Assembly (NCBI GenBank): GCA_905116865.2
Contig: CAJHNH020001996.1
Span: 62,001 to 126,000, forward strand
Source of the DNA: Candidula unifasciata
Taxonomy: Eukaryota; Mollusca; Gastropoda; Stylommatophora; Geomitridae
Direction of reading: 5' to 3'
DNA: 64,000 nucleotides
The first letter of the stretch is position 1, and each line of letters begins with the position of its first letter. The position numbers and the translations under genes were made by a program. The notes below the pieces were generated by a model. That model saw only the letters and a list, made by a program, of their open reading frames with translations, did not search any database and had not been told where the DNA came from. This document shows, piece by piece, positions 1-11,500 of this stretch.

Positions 1-150
1 GTCTGCAAGAGTGTTGCGCAGAGCTCCAACTCTGTAGCTTTGTCAGAAATAATTGCACTCTGTGGATTGAAGGGCGCAGCCCTGAAACGAACCCACTACC
101 TTCAGAGCAAGGCAAGCTGCTTCACCACTTCGCCATTGAGACTCCCGAGT
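1..150 (-). repeat. tRNA-headed SINE-like repeat, family F, cut by window start
   Basis: Read on the minus strand from 150, it opens with a tRNA-like A-box segment (ATGGCGAAGTGGTGAAGC) and then a B-box-like GTAGTGGGTTCGTTTC. Related copies lie at 39690-39880 (minus) and 43555-43735 (plus). The head points to Pol III ancestry. The 3' end is beyond the window. Confidence 0.6.
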
Positions 151-369
151 GCGCCTGAAATATCAGTACCTTAGAATCTACTTTCTTTATTAACAACATT
201 TTTTCGTCTAGTAAACATACATTTTGATGAAATGATTACGTTCTAGATAAAAGTAAAGTGATCACGCCTTTGCATGATATGTCCCATATTTTTACATTAT
301 CACACATTGCTCAGCATTGCAAGCTGATGATGACAGGATGATAGTTAACTGATTATGTCACCCTTGCAG

Positions 370-528
370 TTTTCAGTTGAGCTGACAGACGGGTGGTACT
401 CGATCCCAGCACAACTGGATGACTGTCTAACACAGCTTGTAGCCAGGAAAAGAATCCGGCCAGGAGATAAGATCGTCAGCACTGGGGCAGAGCTGGGTGG
501 GTGCGCAGATGGATGTTCACCTCTGGAG
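370..528 (+). CDS. BRCA2: BRCA2 exon 1 in window: OB1 start
   Basis: Residues 1-53 of the partial protein, starting FSVELTDGWYSIPAQLD and ending CSPLE. This matches the OB1 opening of BRCA2 (ELTDGWY...GAEL...C.PLE). The acceptor is the AG at 368-369. A second AG seven bases on (376) is in another phase and cannot be excluded, because the upstream exon is not visible. The donor GGAG|gtaagt is strong. The exon leaves in phase 0. Confidence 0.92.
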
Positions 529-2395
529 GTAAGTGTTTTTGTTCCCCATCCTACATTGGAGACATTGGAGAACAAACATCGTGACAACTGGAAAGATCAG
601 TGGAAAATGGGGTAGAGGCAGACCAGGAGAGATGATGCTGGATGGGCTGAAACGGTGTCATGGAGGGATATCAAGAGAGCTGTTCCAGGCTCACATGAAT
701 AGTGATCTGTGGAGACCCATGAACACCTAGGCCAGTTGGCAGGGCACATGATGATGACGATCCTACATTCAGTAGTCTAAGAAAATGGACAGTAAATAGA
801 AAATATAGTACATTGAATAAGAACACAAATTACTGCCTTTGAAATGCGCTGTCTCCTTTAAGGTTATCTTACTTTACTTTTTCCTTCCACGTATGCCGCT
901 AAGCGTTGTGGGGAGATGCAAGTTCCTGTCATAAGCGAGGCGGGCAGCAAGGTTATCAGCAACACAAAAACTGTTGTTTGTTTGCACTCACTGGCTGTAA
1001 ACCATTTCTGGACTTTGCCTTTGTTCCAGGACCTGAGATGTGTATGTGCATCCATTTTACAAATCTTGCTTATTTGTATGCAGACTGTTGGTTCTTTGCT
1101 TCTCAGGCAGATGCACCCCCACTTTGAGGAAAGCCCCCAATTAGTCGACTCTTACCTGCTTTTGAAGTCAGTGGGTCATTTCTTGTATTCGCCACTATGG
1201 GGCCCCAGAACACACGTGGAAAACACATATATTGACAGGGTTACGAATACTAGCATTAGAGAGACAGTGGGAGTAAGACCATGTCTGGATTATATTATTA
1301 GACAGAGAATAAAAATGGTTCGGCCAACTAGTGAGAATGCAGGGTAGTTAATGGGAAGAACTGTTCCCAGTCTCCACCCCAAAATTTGATTGATGAATCT
1401 ACTGCAGTTCCCACTTAAATCATAATTTATTGTAGTCACCATGTTTTACATTTAAAAAACAAAAAAAACTGGGGCATATGTTGCTGATGAGTGGCAAGAA
1501 CTGAAAGCGAAAATTTACAACTGAACACAAGACCTGCCGATTGTAAGGCCAATACCAATTACACTATGTAGACTATGATACTATAACAATGTGAACAAAT
1601 GAAAACAAACTATATTTTCAAAGAGTTACAAATTGGGCAAGCAGTCCTGTCTTACATTTGGCCCTTCCAGGGACTCACCTTTCAGACCACCATTTCATGT
1701 TATCAATACTGCATGTTATATTTAAAAATAATGAATGTGATGTCTACATAAAATTATGCAGAAATATAATGAAATAATGCATACAAACATCATATATACA
1801 CAGTCATACTCACTCAAAAATACCTATGTACACACTTTCTTACACGTTCATAAATACTCATACACACTAATATATACATATACACACGCTCATTCCTATA
1901 CATTCATGCTCACTCATATACAGACACACACCCACATACATATATACATACACACACCCACATACAAATATACATACACACACCCACATACATACATACA
2001 TACATACATACATACATACATACATACATACATACATACATACATACATACATACATACATACACACACCCACATGTATACATACATACACACACCCACA
2101 TACATACATACATACATACATACATACATACATACATACATACATACATACATACATACATACATACATACATACATACATACATACATACATACATACA
2201 TACATACATACATACATACATACATACATACTTACATACATACTTACATACATACATACATACATACCCACAAACACCCATCTACATAAATACACCCATC
2301 CACCATACATATACACACATATACACTCATACACACCCATCCACATGCATAATACATCCATACATACACCCAAACACATACATGCACACACACAA

Positions 2396-2428
<33 letters not shown>

Positions 2429-2472
2429 ATCTCTCTCTCTCTCCCCCTCTCTTACTCTCTCTCTCTCTCTCC

Positions 2473-2521
<49 letters not shown>

Positions 2522-2531
2522 TCTTTCTCTC

Positions 2532-2565
<34 letters not shown>

Positions 2566-5500
2566 CCTCTCTTTCTCTCTCTCTCACTCTCTCTCTCTCT
2601 CTCTCTCTCACTCACACACACACACACAATTAAGACCAGTAATGTACAATGTAATAGACTGACATGTACATTGTCTGTTATATGGTAGAGAAGAGAGTTA
2701 ATTGTGATCATGTCAAAACATGACCATATCCTCTTGTTGATCATTGCGGGGTCCATTTCACTCCTCGTCAGTGTTGACGGCTGGGTCGTCAGACAGATTG
2801 TCTCTGCTCACGCCAGAAGTACACATGTCTGCTGGCGTGCAGTGAAGATTAGCTAACTCATAACATTCACATTTCAAAGTGATCCTTACTATTACTTATT
2901 GAAAGAAACTATTAATTCTTCAACAGCTTTGACAAGTTTTCTTGCCATTTTGTATTAACCAAGTGTGGAATAATCCGAAACCACAAATCTATATCAGGGC
3001 ACAAAATACACAGATCACCGACCACACTGCTATGGCAAACAAAGCAAAAGCATAAAGTGGAATACAGTAACCACACCTAAATGCAGTTGACGGTGTTTTC
3101 AATATTATGTGATTAGGTCAGTGAGATATGAATGTAGCTAATGTATATTGCCCTTTGACCCCTGAGAAAACAGTCCATGGAAATCTGTGAGGAAATTTTA
3201 AAAAATGTGCTTTTACATCCATAGCACTGGGGGTTAAAAAAAAATAACATCCAAAGACGTGCATAGCAGTGTACTGGGAAACTGCAAAATATGTCCATAG
3301 CAGTGGAAAGGGTTAAACATCTCATGTTGTTTTTTTTTAACATTTTTTATAAGCAGCTATGACCCTTTTCTCAAGTGCCATGACCATGAATGTTTTCACA
3401 CAAATTGTTTTTACAATACATTTCAGCTCAAGGAAGGGACAGCACTGAAACTGAATGGTAACGCCACACGACCGGCTCCCTGGTATAGCAGACTCGGGTA
3501 CTGTTTCCCGCCCTCAGCCTTGTGTGTCCCACTGAGTTCACTGAGCCTCTCTGGAGGGCTGGCTTCTTGCGTGGATGTAGTCTTCTGCAGGAAGTATCCA
3601 GTTTTGGTAAGTTAAATTTTTCACTCTTATAGTGAAACTAATATTACTTTTGAAATTGTTATTTCAATGTCAAATCAAAACTGTTGCATAGAGCAAAAAC
3701 ATGGAGAACAACTAAGGCAGTTACTTAATAAACTACAAACATTCTTTGACCAGTGGCTGCGCAGAATAGAGGGGATTAAATGGTTTTGTAGAAACACTAG
3801 TGTTGAGCTTTAGGAAAGAACTAAACAAGTACCACTGGAACACTGAGAACATGGAGAACAACTAAGGCAGTTACTGATAAACTACAAACATTCTTTAACT
3901 AGTTAAGCCTTGCAGAATAGAGGGAATTAAATGTTAGGGTAGAAACACTAGTGGGGGAGGACTAAACTAGTGCCACTGGACCAAGAGATGAAGAAAAGAT
4001 GCTGGTGTTGGATAGGACACATGTTGAGAAAACCTGAGGACAGTATAACTAGAATGTCTTTGCACTGGAACCCAGAGGGGCATAGAAATAAAGGGAGACC
4101 AAAAACCACATGGAGAAGGGAGCTGGAGAGTGAAGTTAAAAAGGAGGGGAGGACATGGGGTCAGCTGCATGCCGTAAGGAACGATAGAGTAACATGGTGT
4201 GAGTTGACTGAGGGCCTATGCTTCATTGGGGGATAGAAAGCAGAAGAAGAATAATAATATTACTTTGTGTTATTTTTAGCTTTTGCTCATAAAGCCAGTG
4301 GTAAAAGCGCTAGATGATGATGATGATGATGACAGATATGAGTGCAAGAAGTCCCAGCTACTTGATGTGTGGAGATATCTGTTAGCTGGTAATCTCAAGA
4401 AAGCTCTGTCTCATGCTCCAAGTAGCGTGTACTTTTTGCTCTAATCTCTGTCATTATCATCATCTAACGCTTTTACGACTGGCGCAGACGATCATGCCTC
4501 TGGTACAGTTGCCATTATCATCATCTAACGCCTTTATGACTGGGGCAGATGATCATGCCTCTGATGTCTGGTACAGTTGTCATTATCATCATCTAACACC
4601 TTTATGACTGGCACAGGCAATCATGCCTCTGACCTTTGGTACAGTTGAACAGCAAAGTGAGTTTAGCACACAACAGTGAGTAATATTACCATTTACTCTT
4701 TCATTGTCATGTATGTGAGTAATATTACCATTTACTCTTTCATTGTCCAGTCTGTGAGTAATATTACAATTTAATCTTTTCTTGCCTAGTCTGTGAGTAA
4801 TATTACCATTTACTCTTTCATTGTCCAGTCTGTGAATAATATTACCATTTACTCTTTCATTGTCCAGTCTGTGAGTAATATTACCATTTACTCTTTCATT
4901 GTCCAGTCTGTGAATAATATTACCATTTACTCTTTCATTGTCCAGTCTGTGAGTAATATTATCATTTATTCTTTCATTGTCCAGTCTGTGAGTAATATTA
5001 CCATTTATTCTTTCATTGTTCAGTCTGTGAGTAATATTATCATTTACTCTTTCATTGTCCAGTCTGTGAGTAATATTATCATTTATTCTTTCATTGTCCA
5101 GTCTGTGAGTAATATTACCATTTATTCTTTCATTGTCCAGTCTGTGAGTAATATTACCATTTATTCTTTCATTGTCCAGTCTGTGAGTAATATTACCATT
5201 TATTCTTTCATTGTCCAGTCTGTGAGTAATATTACCATTTATTCTTTCATTGTCCAGTCTGTGAGTAATATTATCATTTATTCTTTCATTGTCCAGTCTG
5301 TGAGTAATATTATCATTTATTCTTTCATTGTCCAGTCTGTGAGTAATATTACCATTTATTCTTTCATTGTCCAGTCTGTGAGTAATATTACCATTTATTC
5401 TTTCATTGTCCAGTCTGTGAGTAATATTATCATTTATTCTTTCATTGTCCAGTCTGTGAGTAATATTATCATTTACTCCTCTCTTGCCTAGTCTGTGAGT

Positions 5501-8500
5501 AATATCACCATTTAGTCTTTCATTGTCTAGTCTGTGAGTAGACTGTAGTCTTGTTTAATTCCTCCATGACTAATCTGTGAGTAGTATTACCACTTTTTCC
5601 TTGCTGAAGGTCAGCTGTCATCATTGGTCATCTTTATGCTGAAGGTCGGCTGCAGTGAGTCTCTTGCCTTCACCACAGAACACTCACCTATACCTGTCTG
5701 ATTGTATTGATTTTTTGTCTCTGCAGTATCTGGAAAAACTTCATGATGGCTCCTTTTGTCTGATTATGTTGATTTTGTCTGCAGTTCAGTGAGAAGCTTT
5801 AGGATTGTCTCATTGTATTGATTCTTTCTGCAGTACATGGAGAAGCTTCAGGATTATCTGATTGTATTTATTCTTTCTGCAGTACATGGAGAAGCTTCAG
5901 GATGGTTCCTCTGTCTTCCGCACTGCAGAAGAGGAGGACAAAGCCAGGCAGAAACATGAGGACTGGTTGCAGATGGAGGGTGAAAAAATCTACATGTCAC
6001 TGCAGAAGGAATTGGAGAATGATACAAGAGGTAGGTTAAGGTAGTTATGAGAGGTTTAGTCTTCCTTGTCACGTTCACTGGCAGTAAACATTGGCAAAAA
6101 TGTCTGGCTGTTCATCCACTTCTGGACTTTGTTCTTTTTTTTCCAGCACTTGAGTTCTGTGTGAACATATGTTTTACAGATCTAGCTTTTTTGTACACAG
6201 ACCGCTGATTCCTTAACCTCTTAGGCAGAGTCCCTCTAACTTCCAAGAAAACCTCTAATTACTCGACTTTTACAACACACTTGTTAGACAGGCAGTGGGT
6301 CAATTCTTCCACTCCCCCCCCCCCCCTCCCAATGGGTTCAGCCAAGGTACTTCTACTGTTTGTTTCTATGAGGAGCTTGTTATAATGTCTCCTATCTCGG
6401 CCTCGAAGGCGGCATAGACGTGCTTCACCATGCTTTACTCCAGCGGCGCACAATCATATTAGTGTCAGAGAATCATCATTATCCACTAGCCCAGTTTGTA
6501 CAGCGTTGATGATTTCTGTTCTGTCCATGCTTTTCCCACATGCGTTGGAGCATTGCTTGCCAGTTGGTCCGCTTGCTCACAGTTCAGGTCTGCACACTTG
6601 AGGCTGTCACAGTTTATTTCTGCACAGTTGAGGCTGGTACATTTAGTTCTGCACAGCTGAGGCTTACACAATTCAGGTTTGCACAGATGAAGCTGGCATA
6701 GCTGACATTGGCACAGCTTAGGTAAGCATAGATGAGGCTGGCACAGATTAGGTCATTAGGAAAGATTAGTCCACCTGCAGGGAGATCCTCAAAGAGCCAC
6801 TGGGCAGCAGGCAAGTATTCTGATCATTATATTACTGTCCTACTTGTCTCCCCAAAAATAAAGAAAAAGACTTTCTTCCATCACTTCAGACATATCGGGC
6901 ATACAGTAAAAGTTGGGAAAAAAAAGTGAAGGACCCTTTTCCACGCCTTTAGGCATATAGGGTTAGACCTATATTTTTTATAGACCAATCGGCACAAGAT
7001 GTGTGATGTGGTCAGCATCACGCCAGCCGCCTCTATTTCCCGGGACAGCACCCGATACCCACTCAAGGCTGGGTCGACCTAGGAGCCACGGTCATTTTTG
7101 AAAATAGTCCGGCTCCTCCAGGGAGCGAACCCACGACCATCCGATCCGCGGCGAGCGTCTAGCCGCTCCGCCACGAGGACTCCCTCGGGCATACAGTGGC
7201 GGATCTATATTCTAAAAAAGTTCAGCTCCGTCTGGATTTGAACCCACAGCCTTAAGATCCCCAGGCAAGGGTCTAGCCTCTACACCACGGCGGTTCCCTC
7301 CTTTCCTCTAGTGACATAATACTAAACCAGAACCAAAGAAAGCTTTTGTTTGCTGCTTTCAGCCGGCAGGCCAGGGCGGGGCAGGACAGGCCAGAAAGAC
7401 ATCAAGAGTTTGTGGTCTGGACAAGATGTGGCTGCAGCTCTTGAGGATGCCTTGAACCCTGAGGAGCTGCAGGTGACTGTTGATACTGTTGTTGTGTTTG
7501 TTCATGTTCTTATTCTGATGTTTGTTGGTATTATAGTTTTTTTGTGTGTGTGTGGTTATTGGTGTCCTGATGTTTATTGGTGTCATAATGTTTATTGGTG
7601 TCATGATGTTTATTGGTGTCATGATGTTTATTGGTGTCATGATGTTTATTGGTGGCGTCCATGGCTTAGGGGTTGCGAGTCCAATTAGTAATTCAAACGT
7701 ACCGTGATCAAAACCCACTGCTAGCTGTATGGATTTTTTCATGGTGTGGGGCGTCACAGGTCTACCCAGTCTAAAATGGGTAGCAGGATGTGTTTCCTGG
7801 GGAAGTAAAGACTGCTGGCGTAATGCTGACCACCTTACAAACCTAGTACCGATTGGTCTATAAATATATGGGTGCTCTTCCCTTATGCCCGATGCGCCTC
7901 AAGGAGGGAAAAGGGATCTTTACAAAAATGTTTATTGGTGTCATGTTTATTGGTGTCTTGATGTTTGTTGGTGTCATGGTTTTTGCTGATGTCATGGTTT
8001 TTGCTGATGCATTCAACGTCACGATGTTTACGGATAATAATATCAAGGTCCATGCCAAATACATGTGTGAATATGTGCCTTTCAGCAATCACTCAGCTGC
8101 AGTCAGATGGAAAGGCTGATGACATACCGACAGGCTGAGGTTGAGCGGAGGCAGCAGGAAATCAACAGAAAACTGCAGGAAGTCATGACAGAAGCATGCA
8201 AGGTCAGTGGGCTGTGTTGTTTATTTGCAAAATCTGACCTACTTGTTTATCTTGACCTTGAATTGTTGTTTCTAATGTTTTGTTGTTAGAAGTGTAAGTA
8301 GCTCTGCCTTGAAAAGAATTAGATATTTGGTGTTCCCCCACGTTTGAACTCTTGTCTGCCTCCCTAACAAGCATGTCATAAGAGTTTACTAATTACAAGT
8401 TTCCTTCAAAGATGAGTGGGCCTGCCTGAAAGGCAAGGAACCAGCAGTCTGCATTCAAATAAGCCAGATCGGTAAAACAGATGTGCACACAAAACTCAAA

Positions 8501-11500
8501 TGTGTGAACAAGACTAAAGTCCAGAAGTGGATGTACAACCAGAACTTTTCGCTGGAGTTTACAGCTGGTGAATGTGTAGAAAATAATCTCTTTCATTTAC
8601 TAAGGAACCCACAGTGGTTTTACTGATGTCTCTGATATTTTAGAAGTGTGTGCCAGCAGGACAAGAATGATAAAAGTATTGAGGTGGAATTTTAGAAATA
8701 TCATGCTGTGGGCCACTTTTAATGGAAGGGGGAGAACGAGTTGTCACTTAGAGCTTTTTAGAGGAATATATCATATAATTTTTGTGATTCTGCAAATTCC
8801 TTATTTCTTCTTAATTTTTTTATGGCAGTATATTTCCATATCTGTATATTTACAGGTGTATAAATATTAGAGTATCTAAGATTAGCTAGTGTAATATAAA
8901 ATCAGTAGAGGCCTCGGGGTTTCATCAATCTTAACCCACTGACTACCAAGCCCATTAACCCTTGCATTCCCCCAGATACCACACATTTTAGTGTTTACTA
9001 AAAATGCCATAGCTTCACAACTATTTGATATAATCACACAATATTTTGTATTTTTGCACCAAACTGAATGAAGAACAGATTTCAAGAAAAAAAAGTTGTT
9101 TATTTTGCTTTGCATCATCATCATGTGGCTGTAGATTGGTGCAAAAAAGGCAACCGGAAAATCTTTTATCTGACAACAATAAAGACAAATAAAAATGTCT
9201 TATTTTCAAAAAATATTTAACAAAAATGTATAATATTTTGTATTTTTTCACAAAATTAAACCAAGAACCCATTTAAAGAAAAAAACAATAAGGTTTACTC
9301 TGACATAGTCATCATCATCATGTGGCTGTAGATTGTTGCAAAAAAGGCAACTGAAAATCATTTATCTGACAACAATAAAGACTGATAGTGATGATTTGTT
9401 TTCAAAAATTGTCAACAAACATATAAAATATTTTGTATTTTTGCACAAAATTGAACCGAGAACAATGTGAAGACAAAAAATGGGGTTTACTTTGTCTGAC
9501 ATAATCATCATCATCATGTGGCTGTAGATTGTTGCAAAAAAGGCAACTGAAAAATCCTTTGTCTGACAATAATTTAGACTCCCAAAAAATGTCACAGCTT
9601 CACAACTGTTCAATATCACTAATCCTATCTGATATTGTTTGCACAAAATTAAATAGATAACAAATATCAAGACAAATGTAGATTTACTGTTTTATATCAT
9701 CATCATGTGGCTGTAGATATGGTGCAAAAAAGGCAACTGAAAAATCCTTTGTCTGACAATAATTCAGACTCCCAAAAAATGTCACAGCTTCACAACTGTT
9801 CAGTATCACTTATCCTATCTGATATTGTTTGCACAAAATTAAATAGATAACAGATATCAAGACAAATGTAGATTTACTGTTTTATATCATCATCATGTGG
9901 CTGTAGATATGGTGCTAAAAAGGCAACAGAAAAATATGTTATCTGACAGCAATATATAGAAAACGCCCCCGTGACATGATGGTTGAGTGGAGAGATGGAT
10001 ATAGACTCTGGTAGTCTGAAATAGACGGCTTTTTCACAACACATGTGACACAACAGTACAAGAAACCCTGTCACTTCATTTGGGGTTGTGTGTTTCCAGT
10101 TCCAGCACTAATCTTTGTCTCAGCAGAACGGTTTGTTTCTTTAGCAAACACAGCCAGAATTTCTTTACTGAAGAAAATATTCAGTGGTTCATTTGTTCCT
10201 GCTGGCAGAAATAAACCAAAAGTGCCAGTAAATGGGGGTACTCCAGGAGAGCCTTCTAAATCACAATGCCAGTCATCAACCATTTGGGGGCATGGCACAT
10301 CTTCTCCGGACTCGTTAGATGATGATGATTCTGAATCAAAAGCGGCAATGATATCTTCGTCATGTGCAGACTCAAGCACAAAATCTTTATAATCTGTGGG
10401 CTTTGACTGAATACTCTTACAAGAACTATTAGCATCATAAACTGCAGCACTAATGCTTTCAGCCGACAACACTGTCTTTGTCAGACGACTTCGAAGCGTC
10501 ATACTGTCGTTTTACAGTCGACGACGTTTTGAATGGCATTTCGTTAAATTTATTATAGTCAAAGCCATCAAACTGTTCAGAAGTGTCTTCAAATTCACTT
10601 TTTGAAGCAAAATCAAGAAAATCGCATGCATCATTAGAAAAATTAGGAGAGATATGGCCACCACGATGGTTCCGATAATTTGACGCCATGATGAATTTTT
10701 CGTCAATGTCTCACCGTCATGGGAGCTAACTAAAAAAATGCGTCAAATATTTACTTCCAGCACTACAGAGTTATTTCCCTTAATTAACCATACAGAAATG
10801 AATAAGCTAGAGGTTTCAACTAAATCCATCATAAAAATCGCAATTTTAACATGACGGCGAGCGTCCAAAGCTAAAATCGCAAAGGGTGTGACGTTGGCAG
10901 TAGGAAGTAAACGTTGCCTTGTCGCATTACGTGCGACGTTGGTAGTCAGTGGGTTAATGCAACCCTGGTTGTCGCTTTTGTAGTCTGTACTAGTAGTCTC
11001 TTTGGGCACAGTCCCAAACTTTCTGCGCCTGAAAGAGTTCATTTTTGTTGACTCTTGTTAACTGTTGCAGTGCCCAGGCACATAATACATTCGTAGGTTC
11101 CTACCTAGAAGCCCAGAAAATGCAAGATGCGCCTTTCTCTGTTCTACATGTTGGGCCTCTGAGGCTAAAACCTCCAGGGACTGAAAGAGTTCATGCAGCA
11201 TATATGATTTCCTATTCTGTGTAGCAATCTTCTATGCCAGAGCTTTCAGCTGAGTTTACTCATGGGCTAGAATGTTGAAAATAGGAATCATCTGAGGCTA
11301 GGGATCCTAATTGCAGCATAGAAAGGATCAGTAATACAACACAGTTGGCAATGATCTATGCAATGGAGCTAATCAAGTTTTAGGCCAAATGGCACTGATT
11401 TTGAAATGAAAGCATGTCAGTGTGAACACTAAAAGAACACTGTTCAACACAGTATTCTTACCATGCCATGCTGTCAGTGTCAAACATGGATACTGTCTTC

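Larger units (their letters stand above)
529..3426 (+). other. BRCA2 intron with LINE ends and microsatellites
   Basis: This intron holds two LINE 3' fragments, one SINE-like repeat, a CATA tetranucleotide tract, a CT tract and a possible piggyBac-type MITE, each listed separately. No coding exon was recognised in it. The stretches 1350-1780 and 2650-3130 show nothing I can name. Confidence 0.6.
8931..10957 (-). mobile_element. piggyBac-type transposon, non-autonomous, complete ends
   Basis: TTAA at 8931-8934 and 10954-10957 flank perfect 15-bp terminal inverted repeats CCCACTGACTACCAA (8935-8949) and its complement (10939-10953). TTAA target duplication and CCC-starting ends are hallmarks of piggyBac. 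The 2.0-kb element carries only the N-terminal part of a transposase on the minus strand, then about 1 kb of roughly 190-bp tandem repeats in place of the catalytic and cysteine-rich domains. It lies in a BRCA2 intron, antisense to the gene. Confidence 0.88.

Noticed and set aside
4793..5491. A 232-residue 13-residue-repeat protein
   Set aside because: It is a 39-bp intronic minisatellite in frame by arithmetic only.
6486..6814. Pentapeptide-repeat-like protein (LNCA repeats)
   Set aside because: Arises from a short irregular nucleotide repeat next to a LINE RNase H scrap. The frames overlap and have no start signals.
7192..7302. Functional tRNA genes at SINE heads
   Set aside because: A and B boxes are present, but there is no complete cloverleaf with matching acceptor stem, and SINE bodies follow. 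They are treated as tRNA-derived SINEs.
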